A model generated the notes under the pieces. That model searched no databases. It had not been told where the DNA came from and saw only the letters and a program-made list of their open reading frames with translations. From the NCBI RefSeq assembly GCF_900167915.1, contig NZ_FUYM01000008.1, forward strand, positions 124,001 through 188,000: a DNA stretch of 64,000 bases. The letters are read 5' to 3'. This document shows, piece by piece, positions 56,523-64,000 of this stretch. How positions within the stretch are numbered: the stretch's first letter is position 1; each line of letters begins with the position of its first letter. The DNA is from Rhizorhabdus histidinilytica (lineage in GTDB: Bacteria > Pseudomonadota > Alphaproteobacteria > Sphingomonadales > Sphingomonadaceae). The position numbers and the translations under genes are program-made.

Positions 56523-56697
56523 CCATCGCGCGGTTTATCTGACCCGCTCACCCTGAGGAAGCATTGAGCGCAGTCGAAATGCCGTCTCGAAGGGGTGTTC
56601 AAGGCTCGAATATCCTTCGATACGGGCCTTCGCCAAGGCTCAGTCCCTACTCAGGATGAGCGGACGTGGTGCGCCAAATTAAACGCACGACGCTCTA
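56523..56697. repeat. Family B palindromic repeat, copy 3
   Basis: CCATCGCGCGGTTTATCTGA, CCCGCTCACCCTGAGG, an inner ATGCCGTCTCGAAGG/TATCCTTCGATACGG region and CTACTCAGGATGAGCGG match copies 1 and 2. It ends GACGCTCTA; the CTA (56695-56697) is the TAG stop of the cfa gene. It fills the gap between convergent SDR and cfa genes. Confidence 0.87.
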
Positions 56698-57975
56698 GGC
56701 CTTCACCAGCGTCACCTGCGCCACGTCGATGCCGCCGCCGGCAAAGCCGCCCTCGCAATACATCAGGTAGAAGCGCCAGAGCTTGACGAAGGCCTCGTCG
56801 AAACCGGCAGGGAGCCGTCCCTCCGCGATCGCGCGGTCGAAATTCTCGCGCCAGCGCCGCAGCGTCTCCGAATAATGCAGCCCGAAGCGATGGCGGCTCG
56901 ATGCCTCCCAGCGCAGCCCGGCCCTCTCAGCCGCCGCGCGGAAGCGGCTCTCGGAGATCAGCATGCCGCCGGGGAAGATATAGGTCTGGATGAAGTCGGC
57001 GTCGGTCCGATAGCTCTCGAAGATGTCGTCGTCGATCTCGATATACTGGATCGCCGCGCGGCCGCCCGGCTTCAGCGCGCGGGCGATCGCCTCCATATAG
57101 GTCGGCCAATATTTCTCGCCGACCGCCTCGACCATCTCGACGCTGGCGACCGCATCATATTGCTCGGGAACGTCGCGATAGTCGCGAATCTCGAAGCGGG
57201 CGCGCCCGGACAGTCCGGCGGCTGCGAGCCGCGCATCGGCATAGGCCTTCTGCTCGACCGACAGGGTGATGCCGGTGACGTCGGCGCCATAATCGGCGGC
57301 GGCGACCTCGGCGAGCCCACCCCATCCGCAGCCGATCTCGAGCAGCTTCGCGCCGGGCTTGAGGTCGAGCCGGTCGAGCAACGCGGTGATCTTGCGATGC
57401 TGCGCCCGTTCGAGCGGCTCGGCGGCGTCGATCGGTTCAGCGAACAAAGCCGACGAATAGCTCATCGTCCGGTCGAGCCATAGCTCGTAGAAGTCGTTGC
57501 CGAGGTCATAATGGAAGGCGATGTTGCGCCGGGCGTTGGTGCGGCTGTTCCGGCGGAAGGCGTGCCAGATCAGGTTGAAGAAGCGCAGCGGCCCCTGCGC
57601 GCGGCCGAGCTCGCCGAGCGGATGGCGATTGCGCATGAACAGGTCGAAGATCGGGACCGGATCGGGGCTGGTCCATTCACCCTCGGCCCAGCTGCGATAC
57701 CAACCAACAGAACCGGCGGTGACGAGCCTGATCAGCGGGTTCCAGTTGCGCAGCTCAACGATAGCGACAGGCCCTGGCCCACGCCCGCCCAGCACCCGGA
57801 AGCTGCCGTCGGGCAGCGTCGCCTCGATCGCCCCTTCCTCAAGGCCCAGATCGATCCGATCGAGTAGCCGCTGGAAGCCCGGCGCGAGCAATCGCGCGAT
57901 CCAGCTCGATCCCGTAGCGAAACGACGATCGGCAAGAAGGAGGTGCTGTCCCCGCACGGGCGGCTGCGCGTTCAT
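56695..57975 (-). CDS. cfa: Cyclopropane-fatty-acyl-phospholipid synthase
   Basis: The 426-residue protein adds a methylene from SAM to unsaturated lipid acyl chains. It has LLEIGCGWGGLAEVAA (SAM motif), GITLSVEQKAYADARL, the YFYDLGNDFYELWLD-like FHYDLGNDFYELWLDRTM, and the C-terminal MYCEGGFAGGGIDVAQVTL. Full length for the Cfa family. It lies opposite the SDR gene, and the stop is supplied by the family B element. Confidence 0.94.
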   Translation of the reverse strand: MNAQPPVRGQHLLLADRRFATGSSWIARLLAPGFQRLLDRIDLGLEEGAIEATLPDGSFRVLGGRGPGPVAIVELRNWNPLIRLVTAGSVGWYRSWAEGEWTSPDPVPIFDLFMRNRHPLGELGRAQGPLRFFNLIWHAFRRNSRTNARRNIAFHYDLGNDFYELWLDRTMSYSSALFAEPIDAAEPLERAQHRKITALLDRLDLKPGAKLLEIGCGWGGLAEVAAADYGADVTGITLSVEQKAYADARLAAAGLSGRARFEIRDYRDVPEQYDAVASVEMVEAVGEKYWPTYMEAIARALKPGGRAAIQYIEIDDDIFESYRTDADFIQTYIFPGGMLISESRFRAAAERAGLRWEASSRHRFGLHYSETLRRWRENFDRAIAEGRLPAGFDEAFVKLWRFYLMYCEGGFAGGGIDVAQVTLVKA

Positions 57976-58109
57976 CTGGTCTTGTCCGTCCTGTTCCCCA
58001 ACCGGCCGATATAATGCCGCTTATATGGAGGCTTACGGCAGCGGAAGAAGCATTGTTGCAGGGGCGTCGACAAATTCCTGGCGGCGCCGGACGGCCTGCG
58101 GTGCTGCGA

Positions 58110-58553
58110 TCAGCGGTCGGGCGTCGCCGGTGCCGCGCCCTTCGCTCCGTCCAGTCGCGGCGGATAGGCGGCGCGGTGGAGAACCGCGATGCGATCGGCA
58201 TCGGGCAAGGCGCGGAGCAGCGCCAGCAGCCGATCGTTCTGCCGGGTCCGCAACTCGCTCATCAACGCCTCCTCGCGCCGCAGCAGCGGCTCGAGCGTTT
58301 CGACGTCGACCGTGGTCCCGGCGATGATCTGCGCCTTCTGCTGACGGATCGTCATGATCTCGGCCTGGATTTCCTTCAGGCGCGGATCGGGCGACAGCAC
58401 CCGTGCGGCGATCGCGCGCCCTTCGGGCGACAGGCCGCCGGCCGCGGCAGCGGCAGCGGCAGCGGCGGGTGCCGGCTTGGCCGGGGTCGGCGCGGCCATC
58501 GCGGCGGCCGGCGCGGCAAGGAACAAAGCGACCAACATCGTGCCACGCATCAT
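58110..58553 (-). CDS. Secreted Ala-rich helical protein, unknown
   Basis: The 147-residue protein has a signal peptide (AAPAAAMAA) and then a long run of Ala from a GCC/GCG-repeat (nine Ala near residue 31). The rest is a charged helix pair (RLKEIQAEIMTIRQQKAQI, RREEALMSELRTRQNDRLL), similar in style to Spy/CpxP or periplasmic metal-sensor proteins, but no LTxxQ motif is seen. The function is unknown. It is 23 bp downstream of folE on the same strand. Confidence 0.7.
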   Translation of the reverse strand: MMRGTMLVALFLAAPAAAMAAPTPAKPAPAAAAAAAAAGGLSPEGRAIAARVLSPDPRLKEIQAEIMTIRQQKAQIIAGTTVDVETLEPLLRREEALMSELRTRQNDRLLALLRALPDADRIAVLHRAAYPPRLDGAKGAAPATPDR

Positions 58554-58576
58554 CGGACCACCCTTCCCCTGCTCTC

Positions 58577-59197
58577 TCAGCCGAGCCCCATCAGGCTCAG
58601 TACTTCCTTACGGCTTCGATCGTCGTCGCGGAAGACGCCCATCATGCGGCTGGTCGTCATCCCGACACCGGGGGTGCGGACGCCGCGCGCCGTCATGCAG
58701 GCATGGGTCGCGTGGATGACCACGGCAACGCCCAGCGGCTCCAGGTTCGTCCAGATGCAATCGGCGATTTCGGCGGTCAGCCGCTCCTGGATCTGCAGCC
58801 GGCGGGCGAAGCCGTGCAGCACCCGTGCGAGCTTGGATATGCCGACCACGCGGCTGTGCGGCAGATAGGCGATGTGCGCATGGCCGATGATCGGCGCCAT
58901 ATGATGCTCGCAATGCGACTGGAACGGGATGTCGCGCAGCAGGACGATCTCGTCATAGCCGCCGACCTCCTCGAAGGTCCGGCTGAGATGGACCGAGGGG
59001 TCCTCGTCATAACCCTGGCAATATTCCTTCCAGGCGCGGCCGACGCGCGACGGCGTGTCGAGCAGGCCTTCCCGATCGGGATTGTCGCCCGACCAGCGGA
59101 TCAGGGTACGGATCGCCTCCTGAACGTCTTCCGGCACCACGATCTTCCCCTTGGGCGTCCCGTGCAGCGCTTCGTCATCGTCACCGAGTATCGACAT
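58577..59197 (-). CDS. folE: GTP cyclohydrolase I
   Basis: The 206-residue enzyme converts GTP to dihydroneopterin triphosphate for folate. The zinc and GTP site is intact: FQSHCEHHMAPIIGHAHIAY, VVGISKLARVL, LQIQERLTAEIA and THACMTARGVRTPG. It is the type IA Zn enzyme of usual length. It is divergent from the PhnA-like gene. Confidence 0.96.
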   Translation of the reverse strand: MSILGDDDEALHGTPKGKIVVPEDVQEAIRTLIRWSGDNPDREGLLDTPSRVGRAWKEYCQGYDEDPSVHLSRTFEEVGGYDEIVLLRDIPFQSHCEHHMAPIIGHAHIAYLPHSRVVGISKLARVLHGFARRLQIQERLTAEIADCIWTNLEPLGVAVVIHATHACMTARGVRTPGVGMTTSRMMGVFRDDDRSRKEVLSLMGLG

Positions 59198-59360
59198 TCC
59201 GCATCCCGTCCTTCCTGTTTCGCGTCCGCCTAACGCATGCCGCGTTGGAATGTAAACGTCGGCGCGGCCTCTTGCGGCTGATTTCCGGCTCCCTGCGCAT
59301 GCTGGATAAAGGCGGCCGAACCCTGTAGCGAGCGGGCTTGCTGCAACCGAGGACGGGCTG

Positions 59361-59666
59361 ATGGGCGACGACGATTATATCTATGATGAATCCACCGGCG
59401 AATGGATCAGCGCCGCCGAAGCCGGGGCCGCCGCGGGCGCCGCGACCCACGCGGTCGAGGTCCGCGACTCGGTCGGCAACCTCCTCGCCGATGGCGACAG
59501 CGTGACGCTGATCAAGGACCTGAAGGTCAAGGGCACCAGCCAAACCCTCAAGCGTGGCACCGTGATCAAGTCGATCCGCCTGACCGGCGACGAACAGGAG
59601 ATCGATTGCCGTTTCGAAGGCATAAAGGGCTTGGTGCTGCGCGCGGAGTTCGTCCGGAAGAGGTGA
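59361..59666 (+). CDS. PhnA/YjdM-like protein without the N-terminal zinc ribbon
   Basis: The 101-residue protein has the PhnA C-terminal domain VRDSVGNLLADGDSVTLIKDLKVKG and GTVIKSIRL. E. coli YjdM has a CxxC...CxxC ribbon before it; here the corresponding N-terminus DDYIYDESTGEWISAAEA has no Cys at all, so the ribbon is lost or replaced by an acidic tail. The family has no proven role (phosphonate use was assigned by neighbourhood only). The frame is complete, so it is not truncated DNA. Confidence 0.8.
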   Translation: MGDDDYIYDESTGEWISAAEAGAAAGAATHAVEVRDSVGNLLADGDSVTLIKDLKVKGTSQTLKRGTVIKSIRLTGDEQEIDCRFEGIKGLVLRAEFVRKR

Positions 59667-59698
59667 GCCTTCTTTCACCGAGGTGACGATCGAAGCCT

Positions 59699-60652
59699 TC
59701 ACCCCGCGACAGCCTCGGCCGGCCCCGAATCGTTCGCGGCGGGCCGGCCGCCGCCGATCGCGGCGATGTCGAACGGAGTCGTCCGGTAGATCTCGTTGAT
59801 CCAGTTGCCGAACAGCAGATGGGCATGGCCGCGCCAGCGATTCTCGGGCGGCCGGGCCGGATCGTCGCCGGGGAAATAGCCCACCGGCAGCGGTCCCTTC
59901 CCGTCGCGGAGAAATTCGTCGGCAAGGGTCCGCGTGTCATATTCGATATGGTTGAACATGTGGAGCGACCGGTGCGCCGGATCGTCGAGCAGGCACGGCC
60001 CTGTCTCGGCACTGTCGAGCAGCGTCTTAAGGCCGCTGTCGTCCGGGATGTCCGACTGCCGGACCTCGGCCCAGCGCGAGACCGGGATACAAGGATCGTC
60101 GGAGAAGCCGCGCAAATAGGGCGACGCCGGCGCCAAGTTGCGATGACGGAACAGACCGAACGCCTTGCCGGGCAGCAGATGCTTGGGCACGCCGTGGAAA
60201 TGATAGAGCGCCGCCTGCGCCGCCCAGCAGATGGTGAAGCTGCTGTGGACATGGGTCTGGGTCCAGTCGAGCACACGGCACAGCTCCGGCCAATAGCCGA
60301 CCTCCTCGAACGGCAGATGCTCGACCGGGGCGCCGGTGATGACGAAGCCGTCGAACCGTTCGTCGTGCACTTCGGCCCAGGGGCGGTAGAAGGCCGCCAT
60401 ATGGTCGGCGGAGGTATGGCGCGCGACATGGTCGGTCATCCGCACCAGCGTGAGTTCGACCTGCAACGGCGTCGCGCCGAGCAGCCGGGCGATCTGCGTT
60501 TCGGTGCTGATCTTGTTCGGCATCAGGTTGAGCAGGCCGATCCGCAGCGGCCTGATATCCTGCCGCACGGCATCGGTACGGCGCATCACGACGACGCCCT
60601 CCTGTTCGAGGATGGGCCGGGCAGGAAGGTCGTCGGGAATCTTGATCGGCAC
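59699..60652 (-). CDS. metA: Homoserine O-succinyltransferase
   Basis: The protein has 317 residues from GTG 60652 (AAGGA upstream), matching the [12 protein letters not shown] start of the family. The catalytic Cys is in [15 protein letters not shown], with the His-Glu pair in HMFNHIEYD. MetA acylates homoserine at the start of methionine synthesis; acyl donor choice (succinyl or acetyl) cannot be read here with certainty. It is preceded by a structured leader. The frame opens further upstream but lacks coding character. Confidence 0.93.
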   Translation of the reverse strand: MPIKIPDDLPARPILEQEGVVVMRRTDAVRQDIRPLRIGLLNLMPNKISTETQIARLLGATPLQVELTLVRMTDHVARHTSADHMAAFYRPWAEVHDERFDGFVITGAPVEHLPFEEVGYWPELCRVLDWTQTHVHSSFTICWAAQAALYHFHGVPKHLLPGKAFGLFRHRNLAPASPYLRGFSDDPCIPVSRWAEVRQSDIPDDSGLKTLLDSAETGPCLLDDPAHRSLHMFNHIEYDTRTLADEFLRDGKGPLPVGYFPGDDPARPPENRWRGHAHLLFGNWINEIYRTTPFDIAAIGGGRPAANDSGPAEAVAG

Positions 60653-60790
60653 GTCACGTCGTTCCTTGTCGGACGGGTCGACGCGATGGGCTTGGTCCGC
60701 TTGGTTGCCGGATCGGCCACATCCTCCCTGGCGGGAGCGCCACCTTGCCCGGATCGGCAGGTTGGCGTTGGGCGCCGGCCCAACTCTTGA
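60653..60790 (-). promoter_or_regulatory. Structured metA leader, weak resemblance to a SAM-I/IV core
   Basis: The ~140-nt leader contains AGGGAGGATGTGGCCGATCC followed by GGCAACC, similar to the AGGGA / GGCC / CCGGCAACC core of SAM-I and SAM-IV riboswitches, and then a CGGAC/GTCCG stem before the ribosome site. The kink-turn GA and TGAA bases of SAM-I are missing. The call rests on local similarity only. Confidence 0.22.
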
Positions 60791-60843
60791 TGCTGTATTC
60801 TCCCTAGGCGCGGGAATGCCGCTTGGCAATCCCCGGCCCGCGT

Positions 60844-61713
60844 TCAGGCGGCGGCGGCGCCCGGCCGGACCGTGTCATGCTCCTCGGCCAGCGCCTGGAC
60901 CAGCGGCTGGAGCCGGCGGTCATAGCGCGCAAGCACGTCGGGCGCGCCGACCTGGGCATGGTGGGTGACGAAGCCCTCGCCGGTCCACAGGTGGAGCGCG
61001 ACGCCGGGCTGTTCGGCGACGATCATCGGCCGCTCGTCGGGACGCTGGGGGTCGATCGGCGCCATCTCCAGCGCGACCTGCGGCGCGGTCGACGGCGCTA
61101 CCGCCAGCATACGACCATGCCAGCGGGTGGTGATCGAGCGGTGGATGTGGCCCGAGATCATCGTCACGTCGGGCCGGTCGCCGATCGCCTTGTCGAGCAT
61201 CACCACCCAGGGTTCGGTCTGGTGCGCGGTCATCCAGGGGATACCGGTCTCGATCGGCGGATGATGGAGAACGATCAGCACCGGCTTGCCCGGCACCTCC
61301 GCAAGGCGTGCCTTGAGCCAGCCCGCGCGGCGATGGCCGAAAGCACCGCCATGATGGCCGGGGTCGAGCGTGTCGAGGACGATGATCCGCACCTCGGGCT
61401 CGTCGATCACATATTGGACGAAGCCGTCCTCGACCGGCAGGTCGGGAAAGACCTGCTTCATCGCGGCGCGGTCGTCATGGTTGCCGACGCACAGGTGGAC
61501 CGGAAAACCGCAGCCGTCGACCAGGCCCTTGAGCCGTTCGTAGCTTGCCACGTCGCCATGGTCGGTGAGGTCGCCGGTCAGGAACAGCCGGTCGGGTACG
61601 ACCGACAGGCCCTTCACATAGTCGATCGCCGCCGCGACCCGATGAAAGTTGAGCTCGTCGGGATTCTCGAGATCGAAGCCGATATGCAGGTCGGTCAGTT
61701 GCGCGATCAGCAT
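60844..61713 (-). CDS. Metallophosphoesterase / phosphodiesterase (CpdA/GpdQ-like)
   Basis: The protein has 289 residues from ATG 61713 (AAGGGA upstream). All class III cyclic nucleotide phosphodiesterase motifs are present: AQLTDLHIG (DxH), [24 protein letters not shown] and SGHIHRS. The family cleaves cAMP or glycerophosphodiesters. Which substrate applies is open. It runs upstream of metA on the same strand. Confidence 0.88.
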   Translation of the reverse strand: MLIAQLTDLHIGFDLENPDELNFHRVAAAIDYVKGLSVVPDRLFLTGDLTDHGDVASYERLKGLVDGCGFPVHLCVGNHDDRAAMKQVFPDLPVEDGFVQYVIDEPEVRIIVLDTLDPGHHGGAFGHRRAGWLKARLAEVPGKPVLIVLHHPPIETGIPWMTAHQTEPWVVMLDKAIGDRPDVTMISGHIHRSITTRWHGRMLAVAPSTAPQVALEMAPIDPQRPDERPMIVAEQPGVALHLWTGEGFVTHHAQVGAPDVLARYDRRLQPLVQALAEEHDTVRPGAAAA

Positions 61714-61842
61714 GACTTGGTCCCTTGCGCTCCGCCGGTAAGAACACCCCCGGCCCCCCAACGGTCCATCATCAGACCACCTGCTGGCACCGACTGCTGT
61801 GATTTCCTACACAACGGATCGTAAAAAGCGGTAAACCGGGGC

Positions 61843-63666
61843 TTAAATACCGGTACCTGCCTGCTTCAGCGCCTTCTCCCGGATATGTTCGACCGCCTTG
61901 CCGCGAGCGCGGTTGTCGCGGACCATCAGCGGAGCGAAGTCGTTCCGGTGATAATCGTGGCACATCGCGCAGGCCGACGGCACTTCCTTGTGCGCGTCCT
62001 GGCCGCCATGACATTCCTGACATTTGGCCAGCTTCGGCAGGTTCACGTCCGACGCCAGCTTGGAGCCCTTCACCGCATGGCAGCTCGCGCAGCTCTCGGT
62101 GTCGTGGGCGGCATGGTCGAACCAGCCCTTCATCATGTAGCGTCGGCTGAGTGCAACCGGGGTGACCGCGAAAGGCGTCGTCGGATTTCCGGTCGCACGC
62201 ACGGTATGGCAATCGAAACAGGCCCCGCCCTTCGAGAAGACCGCGCGGATCGCCTGGTCGGCATTGCCGATGTGCATCGCGCTCGTCTGTGCGAAGCTGG
62301 CGCGCTGCGCGGCGCTGGCGAAGTCGCCCGGACGGCGGCGATCCATGCCTTGCAGCGCGGGATTGCGCGGGGCACCGGCGCGATAGAAGGCACGGATGTC
62401 GGCGACGACCTGAGCCGGATCGCCATGCCGCAGGGTGCGGATCGTGCCGCCGACCTGATCGAAGGCGAGCGAATGGCAGGCGCCGCAGGCCGGCTCCATC
62501 TTCACCGCGACGAAGCTCGATCCGGTCGCGTCACGGGTGTGGCAGTTGGCGCAGTCGAGCGGCGCGCCATAGCCTTCGGCCTTGCCCAGCGTCTTCGCCA
62601 TCTGAGCCACGCCGTTGGTGGTCGACAGGTGAAGATCGTGCGGGAATTTCAGGCCGTTGTCCTCCTTCGGGTTCGCATCGAGCGAGACGCGGCGGAAGGA
62701 CGGCACGCCGTTCGGCCCGGCAAAGCGGATCGTCGGCTCGAACTGCGGATGATGCTCGCCGAAATCGGCGGCGTCCTTGAGCGCGGTATCGATCCGCTTG
62801 CTCATGTCCTCATGGCAATTGGTGCAGAAACGCTCGTCGGTCACCGGCATCGCCGTCTGGCCCTGATGCTCGGTATGGCACTCGACGCAGCGGCCGGGCT
62901 GGATGCCGAATATACCGCCGACGAACTGCTTGGTGCCGTCGACGATGCCGGGCGAGCCCTTGGCCTCGAGCAGCTTGGCCTTGTCGGCATGGTCGTGGAC
63001 CTTGGTGTGACAGGCGACGCAGGCCGTGTCGCGCACCGATTCGCCGGCCTTCACATGGCAGGCCTGGCAATTATTCTCGAGGCTGCGATGGACCTGCGAC
63101 AGCTTGCCCGACGTCCACAGCTCATCGGCATGGAACGCGACCTTGCGGCTATTGTCGGTCGGCTGGGTGTGGATCGACACCAGCGGCCAGGCAAGGAAGA
63201 TCGCGAGCACCAGCAGCACCCCGGCCCAGGCCATGATGCGCCGGCTCGGCAGCACCGAGGCCAGCGAGAAGACCCGCGCCTCTTCCTTCTCCTCGGACGC
63301 GTTGGAGATGGCGCCGACGCGCTCGACGGTGATGACGACTGCGCCCTTCTCGTCGCCCTCGCCCGGCTCGACCGAAAGCGAGTGGCTGCCGATGCGGATA
63401 TTGGCGCCCGGCGAAGCAGAGAAGCGCTCATGCTCGGTCGACTTGCCGTCGACGAGGAAGGGCATGCCGGCGGTCGCGACGATCTCGACGGCGCCGCCCG
63501 CGGCGGTGCGGATCACCGCATGGTTCAGCGCCACCGCCAGGTCGGGCAGGTGGATGTCGCTCGACGGGCTGCGGCCGATGCTCAGCTCGGCCTTGTCGAA
63601 GCTCTTGGGGCGAACGATGTCCCGCCCGTCGGCGGTGCGCGCTACCGTGCGAACGATGAAGCTCAT
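61843..63666 (-). CDS. FHA-domain decaheme cytochrome c (cytochrome c3 family)
   Basis: The 607-residue protein has an FHA domain at residues ~28-105 (IGRSPSSDIHLPD, then LNHA), a charged linker, one membrane helix at ~153-173, and a large periplasmic region with ten CxxCH heme sites: CQACH (200), CVACH, CVECH, CTNCH, CANCH, CGACH, CFDCH, CASCH, CQECH and CAMCH. The FHA part is on the cytoplasmic side; it normally binds phosphothreonine peptides. The upstream membrane-protein gene ends 10 bp before its ATG. An electron-transfer role, perhaps gated by phosphorylation, is inferred. Confidence 0.88.
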   Translation of the reverse strand: MSFIVRTVARTADGRDIVRPKSFDKAELSIGRSPSSDIHLPDLAVALNHAVIRTAAGGAVEIVATAGMPFLVDGKSTEHERFSASPGANIRIGSHSLSVEPGEGDEKGAVVITVERVGAISNASEEKEEARVFSLASVLPSRRIMAWAGVLLVLAIFLAWPLVSIHTQPTDNSRKVAFHADELWTSGKLSQVHRSLENNCQACHVKAGESVRDTACVACHTKVHDHADKAKLLEAKGSPGIVDGTKQFVGGIFGIQPGRCVECHTEHQGQTAMPVTDERFCTNCHEDMSKRIDTALKDAADFGEHHPQFEPTIRFAGPNGVPSFRRVSLDANPKEDNGLKFPHDLHLSTTNGVAQMAKTLGKAEGYGAPLDCANCHTRDATGSSFVAVKMEPACGACHSLAFDQVGGTIRTLRHGDPAQVVADIRAFYRAGAPRNPALQGMDRRRPGDFASAAQRASFAQTSAMHIGNADQAIRAVFSKGGACFDCHTVRATGNPTTPFAVTPVALSRRYMMKGWFDHAAHDTESCASCHAVKGSKLASDVNLPKLAKCQECHGGQDAHKEVPSACAMCHDYHRNDFAPLMVRDNRARGKAVEHIREKALKQAGTGI

Positions 63667-63676
63667 CTGCGCGTTC

Positions 63677-64000
63677 TCACCAATAATAGAAGACGGAGAC
63701 GATGTGGACGAACAGCGCCGCGATCAGCGCGAAGGTCAGCGGGATATGGAGATAGAGCCATACCTCCAGCAGCGCCTTCAGCCGCAGATGCTTGCGGATG
63801 CGCGACAGCGACGATCGCTTGCGTTCCAGCAGCACCTCGACATGGTCGTAGGGATCGGCCGCGGCCTCCTTGCGCCCCGGATGCGCGCGCACCGCGGCCA
63901 GCGCCGCGCGCGTCCCGCACTTGCGGTAGTGGCCGGTCAGCCGTGCGATCAGGCCGCCGCCGAACGGATCGTCGTCGAGCGCCATCCGGACGATCGCCGC
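63677..64000 (-). CDS. C-terminal part of a membrane protein, possibly cytochrome b-like (cut by window edge)
   Basis: The frame is open to the window edge; a Met at 63985 is possible but upstream codons are also open, so this is likely partial. The final helix EVWLYLHIPLTFALIAALFV with HIVSVFYYW carries two His spaced for a heme, like b-type cytochromes or ferric reductase domains. An arginine-rich cytoplasmic stretch (ERKRSSLSRIRKHLRLK) precedes it. Its position 10 bp before the decaheme cytochrome suggests it is the redox partner that reaches the quinone pool. Confidence 0.6.
   Translation of the reverse strand, partial: AAIVRMALDDDPFGGGLIARLTGHYRKCGTRAALAAVRAHPGRKEAAADPYDHVEVLLERKRSSLSRIRKHLRLKALLEVWLYLHIPLTFALIAALFVHIVSVFYYW

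Noticed and set aside
58430-58470. Tandem trinucleotide array as a phase-variation tract
   Set aside because: The GCC/GCG run adds alanines in frame; changes in copy number would not shift the frame, so an on/off role is unlikely.
60653-60843. SAM-II riboswitch before metA
   Set aside because: The characteristic SAM-II bases are not present; only the weaker SAM-I-like core was kept as a low-confidence call.

Overview
The window is about 64 kb of GC-rich DNA with the gene content and style of a sphingomonad (Alphaproteobacteria, Sphingomonadales; Rhizorhabdus/Sphingomonas-like). This is inferred from three large TonB-dependent receptors, an RcdA-type DUF1465 protein, DUF1178, DUF2147 and DUF1289 proteins, a LiuR-like MerR regulator and the hrcA / rph-rdgB-hemW and lpoA / rsmI-yraN-gshB arrangements. 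I see no insertion sequence, prophage, CRISPR array or rRNA operon. It reads as ordinary chromosome with dense short palindromic repeats between genes.

Layout. 1-5.6 kb: arginine succinyltransferase (AST) catabolic operon with two AstA-type genes, astB, astD and an M20 hydrolase where astE would be expected. 5.9-9.7 kb (minus): TonB receptor plus beta-propeller phytase. 9.9-16.8 kb: an amidohydrolase divergent from a TPR-sulfotransferase / TonB receptor / APC permease operon, probably an uptake and breakdown locus for an amide or peptide. 17-19.8 kb (minus): Rieske oxygenase plus a phytoene-desaturase-like flavoprotein. 20-28.9 kb: phosphoglucomutase, ZnuD-like receptor, PhoD phosphatase, DUF1289, DsbD, GspN, DUF983. 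29-31 kb: tRNA-Gly(CCC) and tRNA-Arg(CCT) around a membrane protein of unknown function. 31-35 kb: PEP-mutase-family enzyme, XRE regulator, MFS exporter, LysR regulator, DUF2147. 35.6-38.9 kb: DUF1178, Nit amidase, glutaredoxin, ComF and a methyltransferase. 39-43.6 kb: leuA behind a leucine-rich leader peptide, a DMT permease, and a molybdopterin protein / cytochrome b pair. 43.7-48.4 kb: PilZ, hrcA, rph, rdgB, hemW and a 27-codon membrane ORF. 48.6-54.1 kb: lpoA, rsmI, yraN, gshB, dedA, rcdA, merR, hisI. 54.2-61.7 kb: purF, SDR, CFA synthase, folE, PhnA-like, metA, phosphodiesterase. 61.8-64 kb: an FHA-domain protein fused to a ten-heme cytochrome c, next to the C-terminus of a membrane protein cut by the window edge.

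The most distinctive points are: (1) two related palindromic repeat families whose five copies all sit in gaps between convergent genes, with the repeat end supplying the stop codon of the minus-strand gene in four of them; (2) the FHA-decaheme cytochrome; (3) the sulfotransferase/TonB receptor/permease/amidohydrolase locus; (4) a 15-codon leucine leader peptide and mutually exclusive RNA stems before leuA; and (5) an M20 enzyme that may replace AstE.
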